Below are positions 1-9,406 of a stretch of DNA of 64,000 bases, piece after piece. The stretch is taken from positions 626,361-690,360 of the forward strand of contig JAFDYV010000003.1 of NCBI GenBank assembly GCA_018267275.1, written 5' to 3'. The notes beneath the pieces were generated by a model, which was not told where the DNA came from, did no database searches, and saw nothing but the letters and a program-made list of their open reading frames with translations. This stretch comes from Bacteroidota bacterium. GTDB taxonomy: Bacteria; Bacteroidota; Bacteroidia; Cytophagales; Cyclobacteriaceae. The position numbers and the translations under genes were made by a program. The number at the start of each line of letters is the position of its first letter. Position 1 is the first letter of the stretch.

Positions 1-1
1 A

Positions 2-373
2 GCTACCATCACAATTTATGACTGGCGGAGAAAAAAAATCAGCAAATGGCTAGATGTTCTTCTTTTCGGGGTGACCGGATTGATTGGTATTTTACTGCTC
101 TTTCTCTGGGCTTTTACAGATCATCACGATGCTGCAAAGAATTTCAATTTGCTTTGGGCGTTTCCTTTGCACGTTGTAGGCGCAGTGGTGCTGCTGATCA
201 AAACACAAAAGTCTTTTGGAATTCACTATTTCACATTTGCTGCAATTGTAACAGCCGGGCTGCTTGGCTGTTGGTTTATAATGCCTCAACAGCTCAACCC
301 ATTTATTTTGCCTCTGGCATTTTCACTTCTGATTCGAGCTATACTGATCCAGCGGTCACTTAAGATACCCTAG
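2..373 (+). CDS. C-terminal part of an Lnb/DUF4105-type membrane protein (5' truncated by window edge)
   Basis: The frame is open from the first bases of the window and ends at the stop near 373, so only about 123 C-terminal residues are seen. A short hydrophilic start (DWRRKKISKWLD) leads into three or four hydrophobic helices, with the segment FLWAFTDHHDAAKNFNLLWA between the first two. From memory this layout matches the C-terminal membrane part of Bacteroidota DUF4105 / lipoprotein N-acyltransferase Lnb-domain proteins, whose catalytic domain would lie upstream, outside the window. The gene converges on the histidine kinase and overlaps its stop by four bases. A GTG at 71 could be mistaken for a start, but the frame clearly continues upstream. 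Confidence 0.7.
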   Translation, partial: ATITIYDWRRKKISKWLDVLLFGVTGLIGILLLFLWAFTDHHDAAKNFNLLWAFPLHVVGAVVLLIKTQKSFGIHYFTFAAIVTAGLLGCWFIMPQQLNPFILPLAFSLLIRAILIQRSLKIP

Positions 374-1776
374 ACCAAGTTCTCAACACCCGTGTCAGCA
401 GTAACATTTTTTGGTTCGTTAGATGGCTCAACAGGCAAGTAAACAATGAACTCCGAACCAATTTCTGGAACTGAGTGCACCCGCAGCTTTCCACCCATAC
501 GCTTCACCACCTCCGCCACAATGTACAAGCCCAATCCAGAGCCTTTGGATTTATCGGTAGCGCGGAAGAACATCTCAAATATCTTTTCCTGATATGCTTC
601 ATCGATTCCAATGCCGTTGTCCGACACAGAAATTATCATCTGGTTTTGACTTGTCTTCGTTTTGATGTCAATCCATTGGTTTTCTTTTCCAGCATCGTGA
701 TACTTTACCGCATTACTGATAAGGTTGTTAAGAACAATCCGCAACCTGGCTTTGTCAACACCAACCCACTTTGGTTCTACTAAATAATTGGTAATACGTA
801 TTCTCTCGCTGCCTTCAAAAAACTTCAAGCTTTCCGTTATCTCGTCAATAACTGATTTTATTTCCACAGGCTCAAGCGTTAATTCTGTACGGGCATTGCG
901 CGAGTAGTTCATGATGTCATGAATAAACGAGTCGAGTTTCAAAGTTCGATCATGCATCATATCGAGGTATTTTTTGATTGACACCTCCTCCGCCTCTCGT
1001 TGTGCAATCATTATAAGCCCGCGAATAGAAGAAATTGGCGCTCGCAAATCGTGTGATGTGCTATACAGGAAGCGATCAAGCTCAACATTGGTCTTCTCAA
1101 GATATTCGTTCTTATGCTGTATTTCTTTTGCTAACCGGTTAAGGCTTGCCTCAGATGCTGAATTGGTGCGCGACATAAAATCGACACACAATATCAACAT
1201 GAACATGCTCGACATCATGTTCACAAAGAATGAAAGTTCTTCTTGCTGTGATGGAAGGTTTCTGCTTCCGAATAAGTCAAAATCGGTTACCAAAAGAGAA
1301 AAAACCGACAGCATAGATAAGCCTGACAAGCCGTATGTAAGGGTTTTCTGCGAAGGATGGAAAGACAGCGCTGAAACTGCCATCAATGGGAAATAGAACA
1401 AGTAAATTCCATTGCTCTTCGGTACAAGGCTACAATAAACCAACAACAAGAAATTACTGGTTATCAATAACAGGAGTTTACCGCATGTATGGTAGCCTCT
1501 CCTATTGAGTAAATAAGACGCAAAAATTACACAACAAATAACGAGATCAAAGCCTGCGCTCAACCACAACCCCAACCACGTATCCAATGCTAAATGGCAA
1601 ATAATCACTGCGAGCCCGCTCAAAGCGAAACGTGAAAAAAGCACGTTGCGTCTGTGCTTGAGCAAATCTGCCTTGTCTGAATCAGAAACCCAGTTTAACC
1701 ATTTCGTCCACTTCCTGTGCATCTCGCTACTTTTTTTAAACAAAAGTAGTAGGGCGGTAAGCAAAAATTCCTTCAT
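370..1776 (-). CDS. Membrane-bound sensor histidine kinase
   Basis: A 468-residue kinase with about six hydrophobic segments in residues 45-205 and no recognisable periplasmic domain. A short coiled linker leads to a HisKA helix with phospho-acceptor His242 in STSHDLRAP. The ATPase domain follows: N box NLISNAVKYHD, G1 box DNGIGID, G2 box GSGLGLYIV. There is no receiver domain and no response regulator next to it, so it is an orphan here. The membrane part is reminiscent of 7TM-type sensors, but the signal cannot be guessed. An in-frame ATG 18 codons in (MHRKW) is an alternative start. It lies 80 bp downstream of lpdA on the same strand, but I see no evidence of a shared function. Confidence 0.9.
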   Translation of the reverse strand: MKEFLLTALLLLFKKSSEMHRKWTKWLNWVSDSDKADLLKHRRNVLFSRFALSGLAVIICHLALDTWLGLWLSAGFDLVICCVIFASYLLNRRGYHTCGKLLLLITSNFLLLVYCSLVPKSNGIYLFYFPLMAVSALSFHPSQKTLTYGLSGLSMLSVFSLLVTDFDLFGSRNLPSQQEELSFFVNMMSSMFMLILCVDFMSRTNSASEASLNRLAKEIQHKNEYLEKTNVELDRFLYSTSHDLRAPISSIRGLIMIAQREAEEVSIKKYLDMMHDRTLKLDSFIHDIMNYSRNARTELTLEPVEIKSVIDEITESLKFFEGSERIRITNYLVEPKWVGVDKARLRIVLNNLISNAVKYHDAGKENQWIDIKTKTSQNQMIISVSDNGIGIDEAYQEKIFEMFFRATDKSKGSGLGLYIVAEVVKRMGGKLRVHSVPEIGSEFIVYLPVEPSNEPKNVTADTGVENLV

Positions 1777-1855
1777 TAAAAAGGCAATACCTTACCTCCG
1801 TTATGATGCGTTGCAGTTAGTTTGAACGGAAAGGGTGAGCACCGGCCACAATCGA

Positions 1856-3256
1856 TTACAGATGAATTGGCCTGTTGGCCGTTGCTGCCAAACAGGCTTC
1901 CTTAAATGCTTCCATGTAGGTGGGGTGTGCGTGGCTCATGCGCGCTACGTCTTCAGCAGCTGCTCGGTATTCCATCGCCACTACGCCAGCAGCAATCATG
2001 TCGGCAGCTCGTGCACCAATGATATGGGCACCCAAAATTTCATCTGTGTTTTTGTCCGCTAAAATTTTTACCAACCCATCTAAGTCCATTGAAGCGCGTG
2101 CCCTGCCCAAGGCCCGGTAAGGAAAACTGCCTACTTTGTAAGCACGGCCTTGCTCTTTCAATTGCTCTTCGGTATAGCCCACGCTGGCCACTTCTGGCCA
2201 CGTGTACACCACTCCGGGGATCAACAAATAATTAATGTGCGGTTTCTGCCCTGCCAATCGTTCGGCCACATACACACCTTCTTCCTCGGCTTTGTGGGCA
2301 AGCATTGCACCTTTTATCACATCGCCAATCGCATAAATATTATCAATTTTTGTTTTCAGGTGATCATCAACCACAATCTTTCCGCGGTCGAGTTCAATAC
2401 CCACTTTTTCAAGCCCAAGCCCGTCAGTGTAAGGTCTGCGGCCTACGCTCACCAAACAATAATCCCCCTTAAGTTCAATAGCGGCACCTCCATTTTTCGG
2501 TTCCGCTTTTAGCACCACATCTTTTCCAGTGTTTTCTACGGAAGTTACTTTGTGACCCAGATAAAAATCCATCCCCAATTTCTTAGTCGCCTTTTGCAAC
2601 TCTTTTCCCATTGTGCCATCCATAGTAGGAATCAAGCTGTCCAAGAATTCTACCACAGAAACTTTTGACCCAATGCGTGCATACACCGAACCCAATTCCA
2701 TTCCAATCACTCCGCCACCAACAATAATTAAATGCTTGGGAATTTCTTGAAGCTCTAGTGCTTCGGTGCTGGAGATGATCCTTTTCTTATCAAATGGTGC
2801 AAACGGAAGTGGAGTTGGCTTTGAGCCGGTAGCAATGATGATATTATCGCCTGTGATGTTAGTCGCTTTACCGTCCGCGGCCGTTACACTTATTGTGTTT
2901 TTGTCTACAAATGAGCCAACGCCAGTATGTACATCGATTTTATTTTTTTTCATTAAAAATGCAATGCCATCTACATTAGCTTTGACCACGCCAGCCTTAC
3001 GCGTAATCATCTGCTTGATATTCGCCTTGGGCTCATTGATGTCGATGCCATGCTCTTTGAAGTTATGCGCAGCATTGTGAAAATGTTCGGATGAATCGAG
3101 CAGAGCCTTAGAGGGAATACAACCCACATTCAAGCAGGTGCCGCCCAATGTGCTATACTTTTCTACAATGGCGGTTTTCATACCCAATTGCGCGCAGCGG
3201 ATAGCCGCTACATAACCTCCAGGACCTGAACCGATGACGATAACGTTGTATTGCAT
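1856..3256 (-). CDS. lpdA: Dihydrolipoyl dehydrogenase (E3)
   Basis: A 466-residue flavoprotein that reoxidises dihydrolipoamide with NAD+ in 2-oxoacid dehydrogenase complexes. Visible features are the N-terminal FAD-binding GSGPGG (9-14), the redox disulfide Cys41/Cys46 in GGTCLNVGCIPSK, a second Rossmann motif GGGVIGMELG for NAD, the FAD site YAIGDV, and the C-terminal HAHPTYMEA carrying the His-Glu catalytic pair. Length and motifs are full. It sits on the same strand downstream of the E1 and E2 genes of 2-oxoglutarate dehydrogenase, separated by two small envelope genes, so it probably serves that complex and perhaps others too. Confidence 0.97.
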   Translation of the reverse strand: MQYNVIVIGSGPGGYVAAIRCAQLGMKTAIVEKYSTLGGTCLNVGCIPSKALLDSSEHFHNAAHNFKEHGIDINEPKANIKQMITRKAGVVKANVDGIAFLMKKNKIDVHTGVGSFVDKNTISVTAADGKATNITGDNIIIATGSKPTPLPFAPFDKKRIISSTEALELQEIPKHLIIVGGGVIGMELGSVYARIGSKVSVVEFLDSLIPTMDGTMGKELQKATKKLGMDFYLGHKVTSVENTGKDVVLKAEPKNGGAAIELKGDYCLVSVGRRPYTDGLGLEKVGIELDRGKIVVDDHLKTKIDNIYAIGDVIKGAMLAHKAEEEGVYVAERLAGQKPHINYLLIPGVVYTWPEVASVGYTEEQLKEQGRAYKVGSFPYRALGRARASMDLDGLVKILADKNTDEILGAHIIGARAADMIAAGVVAMEYRAAAEDVARMSHAHPTYMEAFKEACLAATANRPIHL

Positions 3257-3267
3257 GACAGTTTGCT

Positions 3268-3900
3268 TTAGTTTCCTTTTATTTGATAAACCAACCGAAG
3301 AGAAATTGCAATAGTTGCACTTGTGCTTTTGAGGGAGCTCTTTGGCGTAAAAAAATTAAGGTCGCCTACTCCAGGTGCAGAATATACCGGAAATAAGTCT
3401 TCATCGAAAGTAGCTAAAACCACGGGCACGCGGTATTGAGGTACCAGCTGAAAACGCGGAGACAGATTAATCTTATAGTTGATTGTTGGTTCAATAAAAA
3501 ACAACTGATTTTCTTGGACTAAACCTAATAAGTAATTCCCAAAGCTTGGATTAGAAAATTGCACTTGGCCGTATTCGGTGAAACTAGAAAAACCAACGCC
3601 AAGTCCAATATCGAAGTTTCCTCCTACGTCCTTTCTAATAGCAAACCTAACATATTCACCCTCATTCCTATAATTGATATTTGAATACACAGAAGAATGC
3701 GAGATACGGGTAATCCCAACTGCAAAATCGAAATATAAATCGTGTTTGTTTTTAATGATAAAGCTTGGCTCAAACGTAAATCCTTTTTGGAAATAGCTGG
3801 GAAAAGAGCGCAGGAGATCAACACCAAGATAATAGCTCTTTTGACCCATCGAAATCAGCGGTAACAATAGCACTCCAAACAAGAAGAATCCCTTAGTCAT
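3268..3900 (-). CDS. Putative outer-membrane beta-barrel protein (DUF6048-like)
   Basis: About 210 residues. I chose the ATG at 3900 because it gives a clean signal peptide (MTKGFFLFGVLLLPLISMGQ) and overlaps the upstream lipoprotein stop by eight bases; the frame is open to 3990, but that extension has no secretory start. The rest alternates aromatic and polar residues (YYLGVDLLRSFPSY, FDIGLGVGFSSF, LVPQYRVPV) and ends IAISLRLVYQ, which fits an outer-membrane beta barrel. Together with the preceding lipoprotein it resembles the DUF6452/DUF6048 pair seen in other Bacteroidota; that assignment is from memory. It lies between odhB and lpdA, but nothing suggests a role in the dehydrogenase. Confidence 0.7.
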   Translation of the reverse strand: MTKGFFLFGVLLLPLISMGQKSYYLGVDLLRSFPSYFQKGFTFEPSFIIKNKHDLYFDFAVGITRISHSSVYSNINYRNEGEYVRFAIRKDVGGNFDIGLGVGFSSFTEYGQVQFSNPSFGNYLLGLVQENQLFFIEPTINYKINLSPRFQLVPQYRVPVVLATFDEDLFPVYSAPGVGDLNFFTPKSSLKSTSATIAISLRLVYQIKGN

Positions 3901-4306
3901 TGATGGTAAGCTGAAATGAATTTGGGGTAAAGACGATGCTTCTGAACGAAGTAGGCTTTGCCACTTGCAGTTTGCTGATTTCGTAAACATAGCCGCAGTC
4001 GGTGGACTTCAACAAAAATCTTCGAGAATAAGACACCGTTAAAGTGTCCTTTTGCGACTCATTAGAGAAAACAAATGTCATCTTTTCAGAACCGACCCAA
4101 ACAGGCAACAAAAAAGACGCTTGTGGATTGTTTTCAATCAGGACTGACGAAGGGTCGATCGAAGCTACTCTCTTGTATTGCCGACCGCTTGAGAACACAA
4201 TAGAAAGATTTGGAGACAGACTCGGGTCACAAGGTTTACAACTTTCCAGACCAACAAAAAGTCCTAAAGCAATCATTGTTGACAATATGACCAAAATTGA
4301 TTTCAA
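3893..4306 (-). CDS. Small lipoprotein (DUF6452-like)
   Basis: 137 residues. The N-terminus is a lipoprotein signal ending in a lipobox-like LFVGLESC, so Cys23 would be acylated, followed by a second cysteine (CKPC). The mature part has predicted beta strands, including DTLTVSYSRRF and a conserved-looking TDCGYVYE. Its stop overlaps the start of the next barrel gene by eight bases, indicating translational coupling. The pair looks like the Bacteroidota DUF6452 lipoprotein plus DUF6048 barrel, but the family match is recalled, not computed. Function unknown. Confidence 0.75.
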   Translation of the reverse strand: MKSILVILSTMIALGLFVGLESCKPCDPSLSPNLSIVFSSGRQYKRVASIDPSSVLIENNPQASFLLPVWVGSEKMTFVFSNESQKDTLTVSYSRRFLLKSTDCGYVYEISKLQVAKPTSFRSIVFTPNSFQLTIND

Positions 4307-4315
4307 GAATTAAAA

Positions 4316-5842
4316 CTATACGCCTAGAATCAACCTTCCCGGATCCTCCAGCATCTCTTTTACACGTACCAAAAAGCTAACAGATTCTCTTCCATCAATA
4401 ATTCGGTGGTCGTACGAGAGCGCGAGATACATAATTGGCCTAATCACAACTTCTCCTTTTATAGCAATTGGGCGCTCAACAATATTGTGCATACCTAAAA
4501 TTGCCGATTGTGGCGCGTTGATGATAGGGGTTGAAAGCATAGAACCAAACACGCCACCATTGGTGATGGTAAATGTTCCACCCGTCATCTCTTCTATGGA
4601 AAGTTTTCCATCGCGTGCCTTGCCCGCCAAGCGTACAATTTCACTTTCAATCTGATTCATGCTGAGCGATTCCGCATTGCGAATCACCGGCACTACCAGC
4701 CCGCGTGGCGTTGAAACCGCTACCGACACATCACAATAATCGTGATACACAATTTCGTCTTTGTCAATCGAAGCATTGACAGCGGGGAATTCTTTGAGTG
4801 CTGCGCACACGGCTTTGGTGAAAAATGACATGAACCCAAGACCTACGCCATATTTCTCTTTGAATTGCTCTTTGTAGCGCGAGCGCAAATCCATCACAGG
4901 CTTCATATCCACTTCATTGAACGTAGTGAGCATGGCCGTTTCATTTTTCACGCCTACTAATCGCTTGGCAATAGTTTTGCGGAGTGACGTCATTTTCTCC
5001 CTGCGCTCATTACGACCGCCACCTGATGTAATTACAGGTGGAGTAAGTGCAGGCGCTACTTTCGTTTCCGCTGGTTTTGATACCTGTGCTTTCACCGCAT
5101 CTTCTTTGGTAATTCTTCCACCTACTCCGCTACCAGCTACTTGGTTGGCGGCCAAGCCTTTCTCATCTAAAATTTTAGCAGCGGCAGGTGAAGGTGTTCC
5201 TGAAGCATACGAAGTATTATTGGTTACAGGCGTAGCCGTTGTTGAAGTTTGTGTGGTGGGCTTTGTTTCAATCGCTCCGCCTTCGGTCACTTCGATTTTG
5301 CAAATCAACCCACCAATGGGTAAGGTAGTTTTTTCTTTTGCAACAATTCTAAGTATGCCGTTCGCTTCTGCAGGAAGTTCAAACGTTGCTTTGTCAGACT
5401 CCACTTCAGCAATCACTTCATCAAGCTTCACAAAGTCGCCATCTTTTTTCAACCAGGTTGAGATGGTTACTTCGGTGATGGATTCGCCCACTGCGGGCAC
5501 TTTCATTTCTTTAATCGCTCCGGTAGATTTCATAGGTTGAGAAGAAGGTGATAAAGTTGTTGGCTGGGTTGTTGTTGGTTTCGTCTCTGAAGCAGTTGTC
5601 GTTACTTGGCCATCGGCAATCTCGCAGATAACGGTGCCAATAGGAAGGACTTCGCCTTTTTGTTTGGCAATTTTAAGCACACCGGGTTGGGGTGCGGTGA
5701 GTTCAAACGTGGCCTTGTCTGATTCAAGTTCGGCAATCACTTCATCCATTTTCACCACATCGCCATCTTTCTTCAACCAGTTGGCAATGGTTACTTCGGT
5801 AATTGATTCACCTACTGTGGGTACTTTTACTTGTTGTGGCAT
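4316..5842 (-). CDS. odhB: 2-oxoglutarate dehydrogenase E2, dihydrolipoyl succinyltransferase with two lipoyl domains
   Basis: 508 residues. Domain order: lipoyl domain 1 (lipoyl-lysine Lys43 in ESDKATFEL), a Thr/Pro-rich linker, lipoyl domain 2 (Lys151 in [10 protein letters not shown]), a second linker, a peripheral-subunit-binding domain (about 217-260, [14 protein letters not shown]), and a C-terminal acyltransferase domain ending with catalytic His479 and Asp483 in DHRIIDG. Many E2o proteins have one lipoyl domain, so the duplication is worth noting; the two domains are clearly related. It is transcribed just after sucA (27 bp gap). The E1 partner and the succinyltransferase-type C-terminus make E2o more likely than a pyruvate or branched-chain E2. 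Confidence 0.93.
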   Translation of the reverse strand: MPQQVKVPTVGESITEVTIANWLKKDGDVVKMDEVIAELESDKATFELTAPQPGVLKIAKQKGEVLPIGTVICEIADGQVTTTASETKPTTTQPTTLSPSSQPMKSTGAIKEMKVPAVGESITEVTISTWLKKDGDFVKLDEVIAEVESDKATFELPAEANGILRIVAKEKTTLPIGGLICKIEVTEGGAIETKPTTQTSTTATPVTNNTSYASGTPSPAAAKILDEKGLAANQVAGSGVGGRITKEDAVKAQVSKPAETKVAPALTPPVITSGGGRNERREKMTSLRKTIAKRLVGVKNETAMLTTFNEVDMKPVMDLRSRYKEQFKEKYGVGLGFMSFFTKAVCAALKEFPAVNASIDKDEIVYHDYCDVSVAVSTPRGLVVPVIRNAESLSMNQIESEIVRLAGKARDGKLSIEEMTGGTFTITNGGVFGSMLSTPIINAPQSAILGMHNIVERPIAIKGEVVIRPIMYLALSYDHRIIDGRESVSFLVRVKEMLEDPGRLILGV

Positions 5843-5869
5843 AAACAGCGTTCGTTTATTAATTGATTC

Positions 5870-8587
5870 TTAAACTTCCAATGCCTGTGCTACAATTTTC
5901 TCTTGCTCTGCTTTGTGCACTTTGCTATAACCTGTAGCAGGTGATGCACTCGCTTTGCGCGAAATCAATTCCAGCCCACTCATGTACCTCAAAATGAACG
6001 ACCAGTAACCCATGTTGGCAGGTTCTTCTTGTGCCCACACCAGCTTCGCACCCTTGTACTTTTTAAGGATAGCATTGATTTGCTTCTCTGGGAATGGATG
6101 CAGCTGTTCTACGCGAACCAATGCTACCTCGTTTTTCTTTTTCTTGGACTGCACCTCCAACAGGTCGTAATAAATTTTGCCTGTGCAAAGCACCACTTTC
6201 TTCACATCTTTTGCGTTGACGCTCGCATCGTCAATCACCTCTTGGAAAGAACCTTTTGTGAAATCTTTAATCGGTGAAATCACCAACGGATGGCGCAACA
6301 GTGACTTCGGAGAAAACACAATACAAGGCTTTCTAAAATCCCATGTTACCTGCCTACGCAATAAATGGAAGATGTTGGCTGGCGTAGTCGGGTTGCATAC
6401 AATCATATTGTATTCAGCCGACAATTGTAAAAACCTCTCGGGCCGCGCATTGGAATGCTCCGGCCCTTGCCCTTCATATCCATGCGGTAGCAACATTACT
6501 AACCCATTCATCCGTTGCCACTTCGATTCAGCACTGGAAATAAACTGGTCAATCATCACCTGCGCACCATTGGCGAAGTCGCCAAACTGCGCTTCCCAAA
6601 TCACCAATGCGTGGGGTGTTGCCATGGCATATCCATATTCAAAACCCAGCACACCAAATTCTGAAAGCAGGGAATTATAAATATTAAACTTCTGCTGACC
6701 TTTTTCGATGTTGTCTAATCCACAATAGGGCTCATTGGTATTGGCATCAAAGAAGTACGCATGCCTGTGGCTAAACGTACCACGCTTCACATCTTGTCCA
6801 CTCATGCGCACAGGCGTGCCTTGCGCAAGCAACGAACCATACGCCAACAACTCTGCTTCAGCCCAACCCAGCATTTTGGTTTCAAAAAATGCCGTGCTTC
6901 TATCCTTTAGTAACTTTTCAATTTGCTTCAAGGGCTTGAAGCCTTCGGGTATAGTCGTCAATGCCTTCGCCACTTTGTCAATAACGGCTTGTTTGATGCT
7001 GGTATCAGGAGATTCATCAAAATCGGCTGGCGTTGACTTGCGCATTTTCTCCCATTCTTCCTCAATCTTTTGTGGCTTGTAAGGCAGAGGCTTTTGCTTT
7101 ACCTCGTTCAGTCGGTCTTGTAATTGGTTACGGAAACTCTTGTCCATTTCATCGGCCAGCGATGCATCTACATCTCCGCGCTCGATTAATTTTTTTACAT
7201 ATACTTCACGTGGATTGGGATGCTTGGCAATTAAATTGTACAACTTGGGTTGCGTGAACTTCGGTTCATCGCTTTCGTTGTGCCCATGCCTGCGGTAGCA
7301 CACCATGTCAATGAATATATCTTTTCCAAACTTTTGCCGGTACTCTACTGCCAAGTTTGCGCAGAAAGTTACCGCTTCGGCATCATCACCATTCACATGC
7401 AGAATAGGCGCATCTACGATTTTCGATACATCAGTACAATAAATACTTGTGCGGGCATCATCATAGTCGGTAGTAAATCCAACTTGATTGTTGATGACGA
7501 AGTGAATCGTTCCACCTGTAGTATAACCCGGCAACCCCGACATCTGTATCACTTCATACCCAATTCCCTGCCCCGCAATCGCAGCATCGCCATGTATCAA
7601 AATCGACATAGCCTTGTTCAAATCGCCACCGTACTCGTCATCAATCTGACCGCGAGTGTACCCCACTACCAATGGGTTTACAGCCTCTAAGTGCGAAGGA
7701 TTCGGTGTCAATTTCAAATATATCTTATTGCCCGATGGCGTATCGATGTGGCTTGAATATCCCAAGTGATACTTCACATCGCCATCGCCCATCGTTAAGT
7801 CCGGGTTGATGTTTCCTTCAAACTCGGTAAAAATTTGTTCGTAAATCTTTCCCAAGATATTTGTCAAAACATTCAACCTGCCGCGGTGCGCCATGCCGAT
7901 TACCGCCTCCTTCACACCTAATTCGGCAGCTTTGTTAATAATGGTCTGCAAGGCGGGGATAGTATTTTCACCACCTTCCAACGAAAATCTCTTCTGACCC
8001 AAAAACTTGGTGTGCAAAAAGTTTTCGAATACCACGGCCTCATTCAGCTTCCCTAAAATCCTTTTTTTCTCGTCTTGGCTTGGGCTATAGGCGAAATACT
8101 CCTTTTCAATTTTCTCAAAAAACCAATTGCGAATCGCATCGTTGCGGATAAAGTTGTACTCAAAACCAATAGATCCGAGGTACAAAATCTTTAGCCTCTC
8201 GATTATCTTTCTAAGCGATGACTTCGGCATGCCAATTTCGGCTGCCACATCAAACTCGGTATCCAAATCCGCATCGGTTAGGCCAAATTTGGTGTGGTCC
8301 AATTGCACTCCATGGTCTCTGCGTTCGCGCACAGGATTGGTGTTGGACTTGAGATGGCCAAAAGAGCGGTAGGCGAATATCAGCGTGCGCACATATGTTT
8401 CCTTAATGTTCGCGCTTTCACCCACTACAGCTTGCCCGTTCTCTCCGTATCGCTGCGAAGAGAATTCGTACCCTTCGAAGAATTTCTGCCATGAGGCATC
8501 AACCGAAGAAGGGTCTTGTTTATAAGATTGATATAGCTGATCTAAGTATCCCGTTTCAGCGTTGGCGATATAACTGTACTTATCCAT
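5870..8587 (-). CDS. sucA: 2-oxoglutarate dehydrogenase E1 component
   Basis: A 905-residue thiamine-diphosphate enzyme that decarboxylates 2-oxoglutarate and passes the succinyl group to the lipoyl arms of E2. Hallmarks of homodimeric E1o are the N-terminal assembly segment (YIANAETGYLDQLYQSY), GMAHRGRLNVL, the substrate region HLGYSSHIDTPSGN, the ThDP/Mg motif HGDAAIAGQG followed by NNQVGFTT, and HGYEGQGPEHSNARPER in the C-terminal half. Full length. It is the first gene of a minus-strand E1-E2 transcription unit, with a phylum-type promoter visible upstream. Confidence 0.97.
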   Translation of the reverse strand: MDKYSYIANAETGYLDQLYQSYKQDPSSVDASWQKFFEGYEFSSQRYGENGQAVVGESANIKETYVRTLIFAYRSFGHLKSNTNPVRERRDHGVQLDHTKFGLTDADLDTEFDVAAEIGMPKSSLRKIIERLKILYLGSIGFEYNFIRNDAIRNWFFEKIEKEYFAYSPSQDEKKRILGKLNEAVVFENFLHTKFLGQKRFSLEGGENTIPALQTIINKAAELGVKEAVIGMAHRGRLNVLTNILGKIYEQIFTEFEGNINPDLTMGDGDVKYHLGYSSHIDTPSGNKIYLKLTPNPSHLEAVNPLVVGYTRGQIDDEYGGDLNKAMSILIHGDAAIAGQGIGYEVIQMSGLPGYTTGGTIHFVINNQVGFTTDYDDARTSIYCTDVSKIVDAPILHVNGDDAEAVTFCANLAVEYRQKFGKDIFIDMVCYRRHGHNESDEPKFTQPKLYNLIAKHPNPREVYVKKLIERGDVDASLADEMDKSFRNQLQDRLNEVKQKPLPYKPQKIEEEWEKMRKSTPADFDESPDTSIKQAVIDKVAKALTTIPEGFKPLKQIEKLLKDRSTAFFETKMLGWAEAELLAYGSLLAQGTPVRMSGQDVKRGTFSHRHAYFFDANTNEPYCGLDNIEKGQQKFNIYNSLLSEFGVLGFEYGYAMATPHALVIWEAQFGDFANGAQVMIDQFISSAESKWQRMNGLVMLLPHGYEGQGPEHSNARPERFLQLSAEYNMIVCNPTTPANIFHLLRRQVTWDFRKPCIVFSPKSLLRHPLVISPIKDFTKGSFQEVIDDASVNAKDVKKVVLCTGKIYYDLLEVQSKKKKNEVALVRVEQLHPFPEKQINAILKKYKGAKLVWAQEEPANMGYWSFILRYMSGLELISRKASASPATGYSKVHKAEQEKIVAQALEV

Positions 8588-8630
8588 ACGATTTTTACCT
8601 TGAAAAGAAGGTAAATGTAGAGAGGGTGTT

Positions 8631-8664
8631 CAAATTTAAAAAACCTAATAACCGCTTAAACAAA
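8631..8664 (-). promoter_or_regulatory. Probable sucA promoter
   Basis: On the minus strand TAAATTTG (8638 to 8631) matches the Bacteroidota -7 box TAnnTTTG exactly, and TTTG (8664 to 8661) lies 22 bp further upstream as a -33 box. The -7 box is about 45 bp before the sucA start. Identified by pattern only. Confidence 0.5.
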
Positions 8665-8761
8665 TATCATTGAATTCAAGCAGTAATGCAGATTCCGCGT
8701 ACAGTGAATAGCATTTTTTTGAAAGAAATTCGGGTTTTTCAAGCATTTTCCGGGCTTCGGA

Positions 8762-8792
8762 TTGGCAAATCAGTCAAATAACTCTACTTTTG
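8762..8792 (+). promoter_or_regulatory. Probable promoter of the rpsP-rimM-trmD operon
   Basis: TACTTTTG at 8785..8792 matches TAnnTTTG exactly, with TTGG at 8762 as a partial -33 element 19 bp upstream. It lies 46 bp before the rpsP ATG. Confidence 0.5.
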
Positions 8793-8838
8793 CCATCCTT
8801 TTAAAAACGGACGAGATCCAACATTAAAAAATTACAAA

Positions 8839-9342
8839 ATGGTAAAAATCAGATTAGCTCGCAGAGGTCGTAAAAAACTGTCGTTGTTTGATGTAGTAGT
8901 GGCAGATGCCCGCGCTCCTCGCGATGGTAAGTTTATTGAAAAAATCGGAACCTATAACCCTGGCACCGTTCCAGCTACGATTGAATTGGCAGAAGACAGA
9001 GCCTTTCATTGGTTAATGGTAGGAGCACAGCCTTCTGACACTGTAAGGGCAATGCTTTCTTACAAAGGCATTATGTTCAAGCGCCACCTGCAAATTGGTG
9101 TTAACAAAGGCGCTTTGACACAAGAAGCTGCCGATGCAAAATTGGCCGAGTGGTTGAAGGTAAAACAGGATAAAATCCAAGCTAAGACTGCCAATGTAGG
9201 CAAGGCAAAGCTGGATGCTGCAAAAGCACGTAAAGAGGCAGAGTCAAAAGTGCGTGAGGCCAGAGCTGAAGCTATCCGCAAGAAGCAAGAAGTTGCTGCT
9301 GCTGAGCCTACAGAGGCCCCTGCTGCAGAACCTCAAGCTTAA
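8839..9342 (+). CDS. rpsP: 30S ribosomal protein S16 with C-terminal extension
   Basis: 167 residues. The first about 80 are the S16 fold ([48 protein letters not shown]). The remainder is an Ala/Lys/Glu-rich helical tail ending in an Ala/Pro/Glu-rich stretch. Canonical S16 is 80-90 residues; a long tail is usual in Bacteroidota as far as I recall. First gene of the rpsP-rimM-trmD-(rplS) translation cluster in the conserved bacterial order. Confidence 0.97.
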   Translation: MVKIRLARRGRKKLSLFDVVVADARAPRDGKFIEKIGTYNPGTVPATIELAEDRAFHWLMVGAQPSDTVRAMLSYKGIMFKRHLQIGVNKGALTQEAADAKLAEWLKVKQDKIQAKTANVGKAKLDAAKARKEAESKVREARAEAIRKKQEVAAAEPTEAPAAEPQA

Positions 9343-9362
9343 TTTCGTCAATCATCTTCAAT

Positions 9363-9404
9363 AAATGCCATTGCCTAAACGGTAATGGCATTTTTATTTT
9401 TTTT
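9363..9404 (+). terminator. Intrinsic terminator or attenuator between rpsP and rimM
   Basis: A 13-bp stem (AAATGCCATTGCC / GGTAATGGCATTT, one G-T wobble) with a TAAAC loop is followed by a T-rich run to 9404. It stands immediately before the rimM start codon, inside the operon, so it probably reduces rather than abolishes read-through. Confidence 0.8.
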
Positions 9405-9406
9405 AA

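Noticed and set aside
4917..5540. 207-codon open frame on the plus strand
   Set aside because: Antisense to odhB, low-complexity translation, no start context; a shadow of the two lipoyl domains and linkers.
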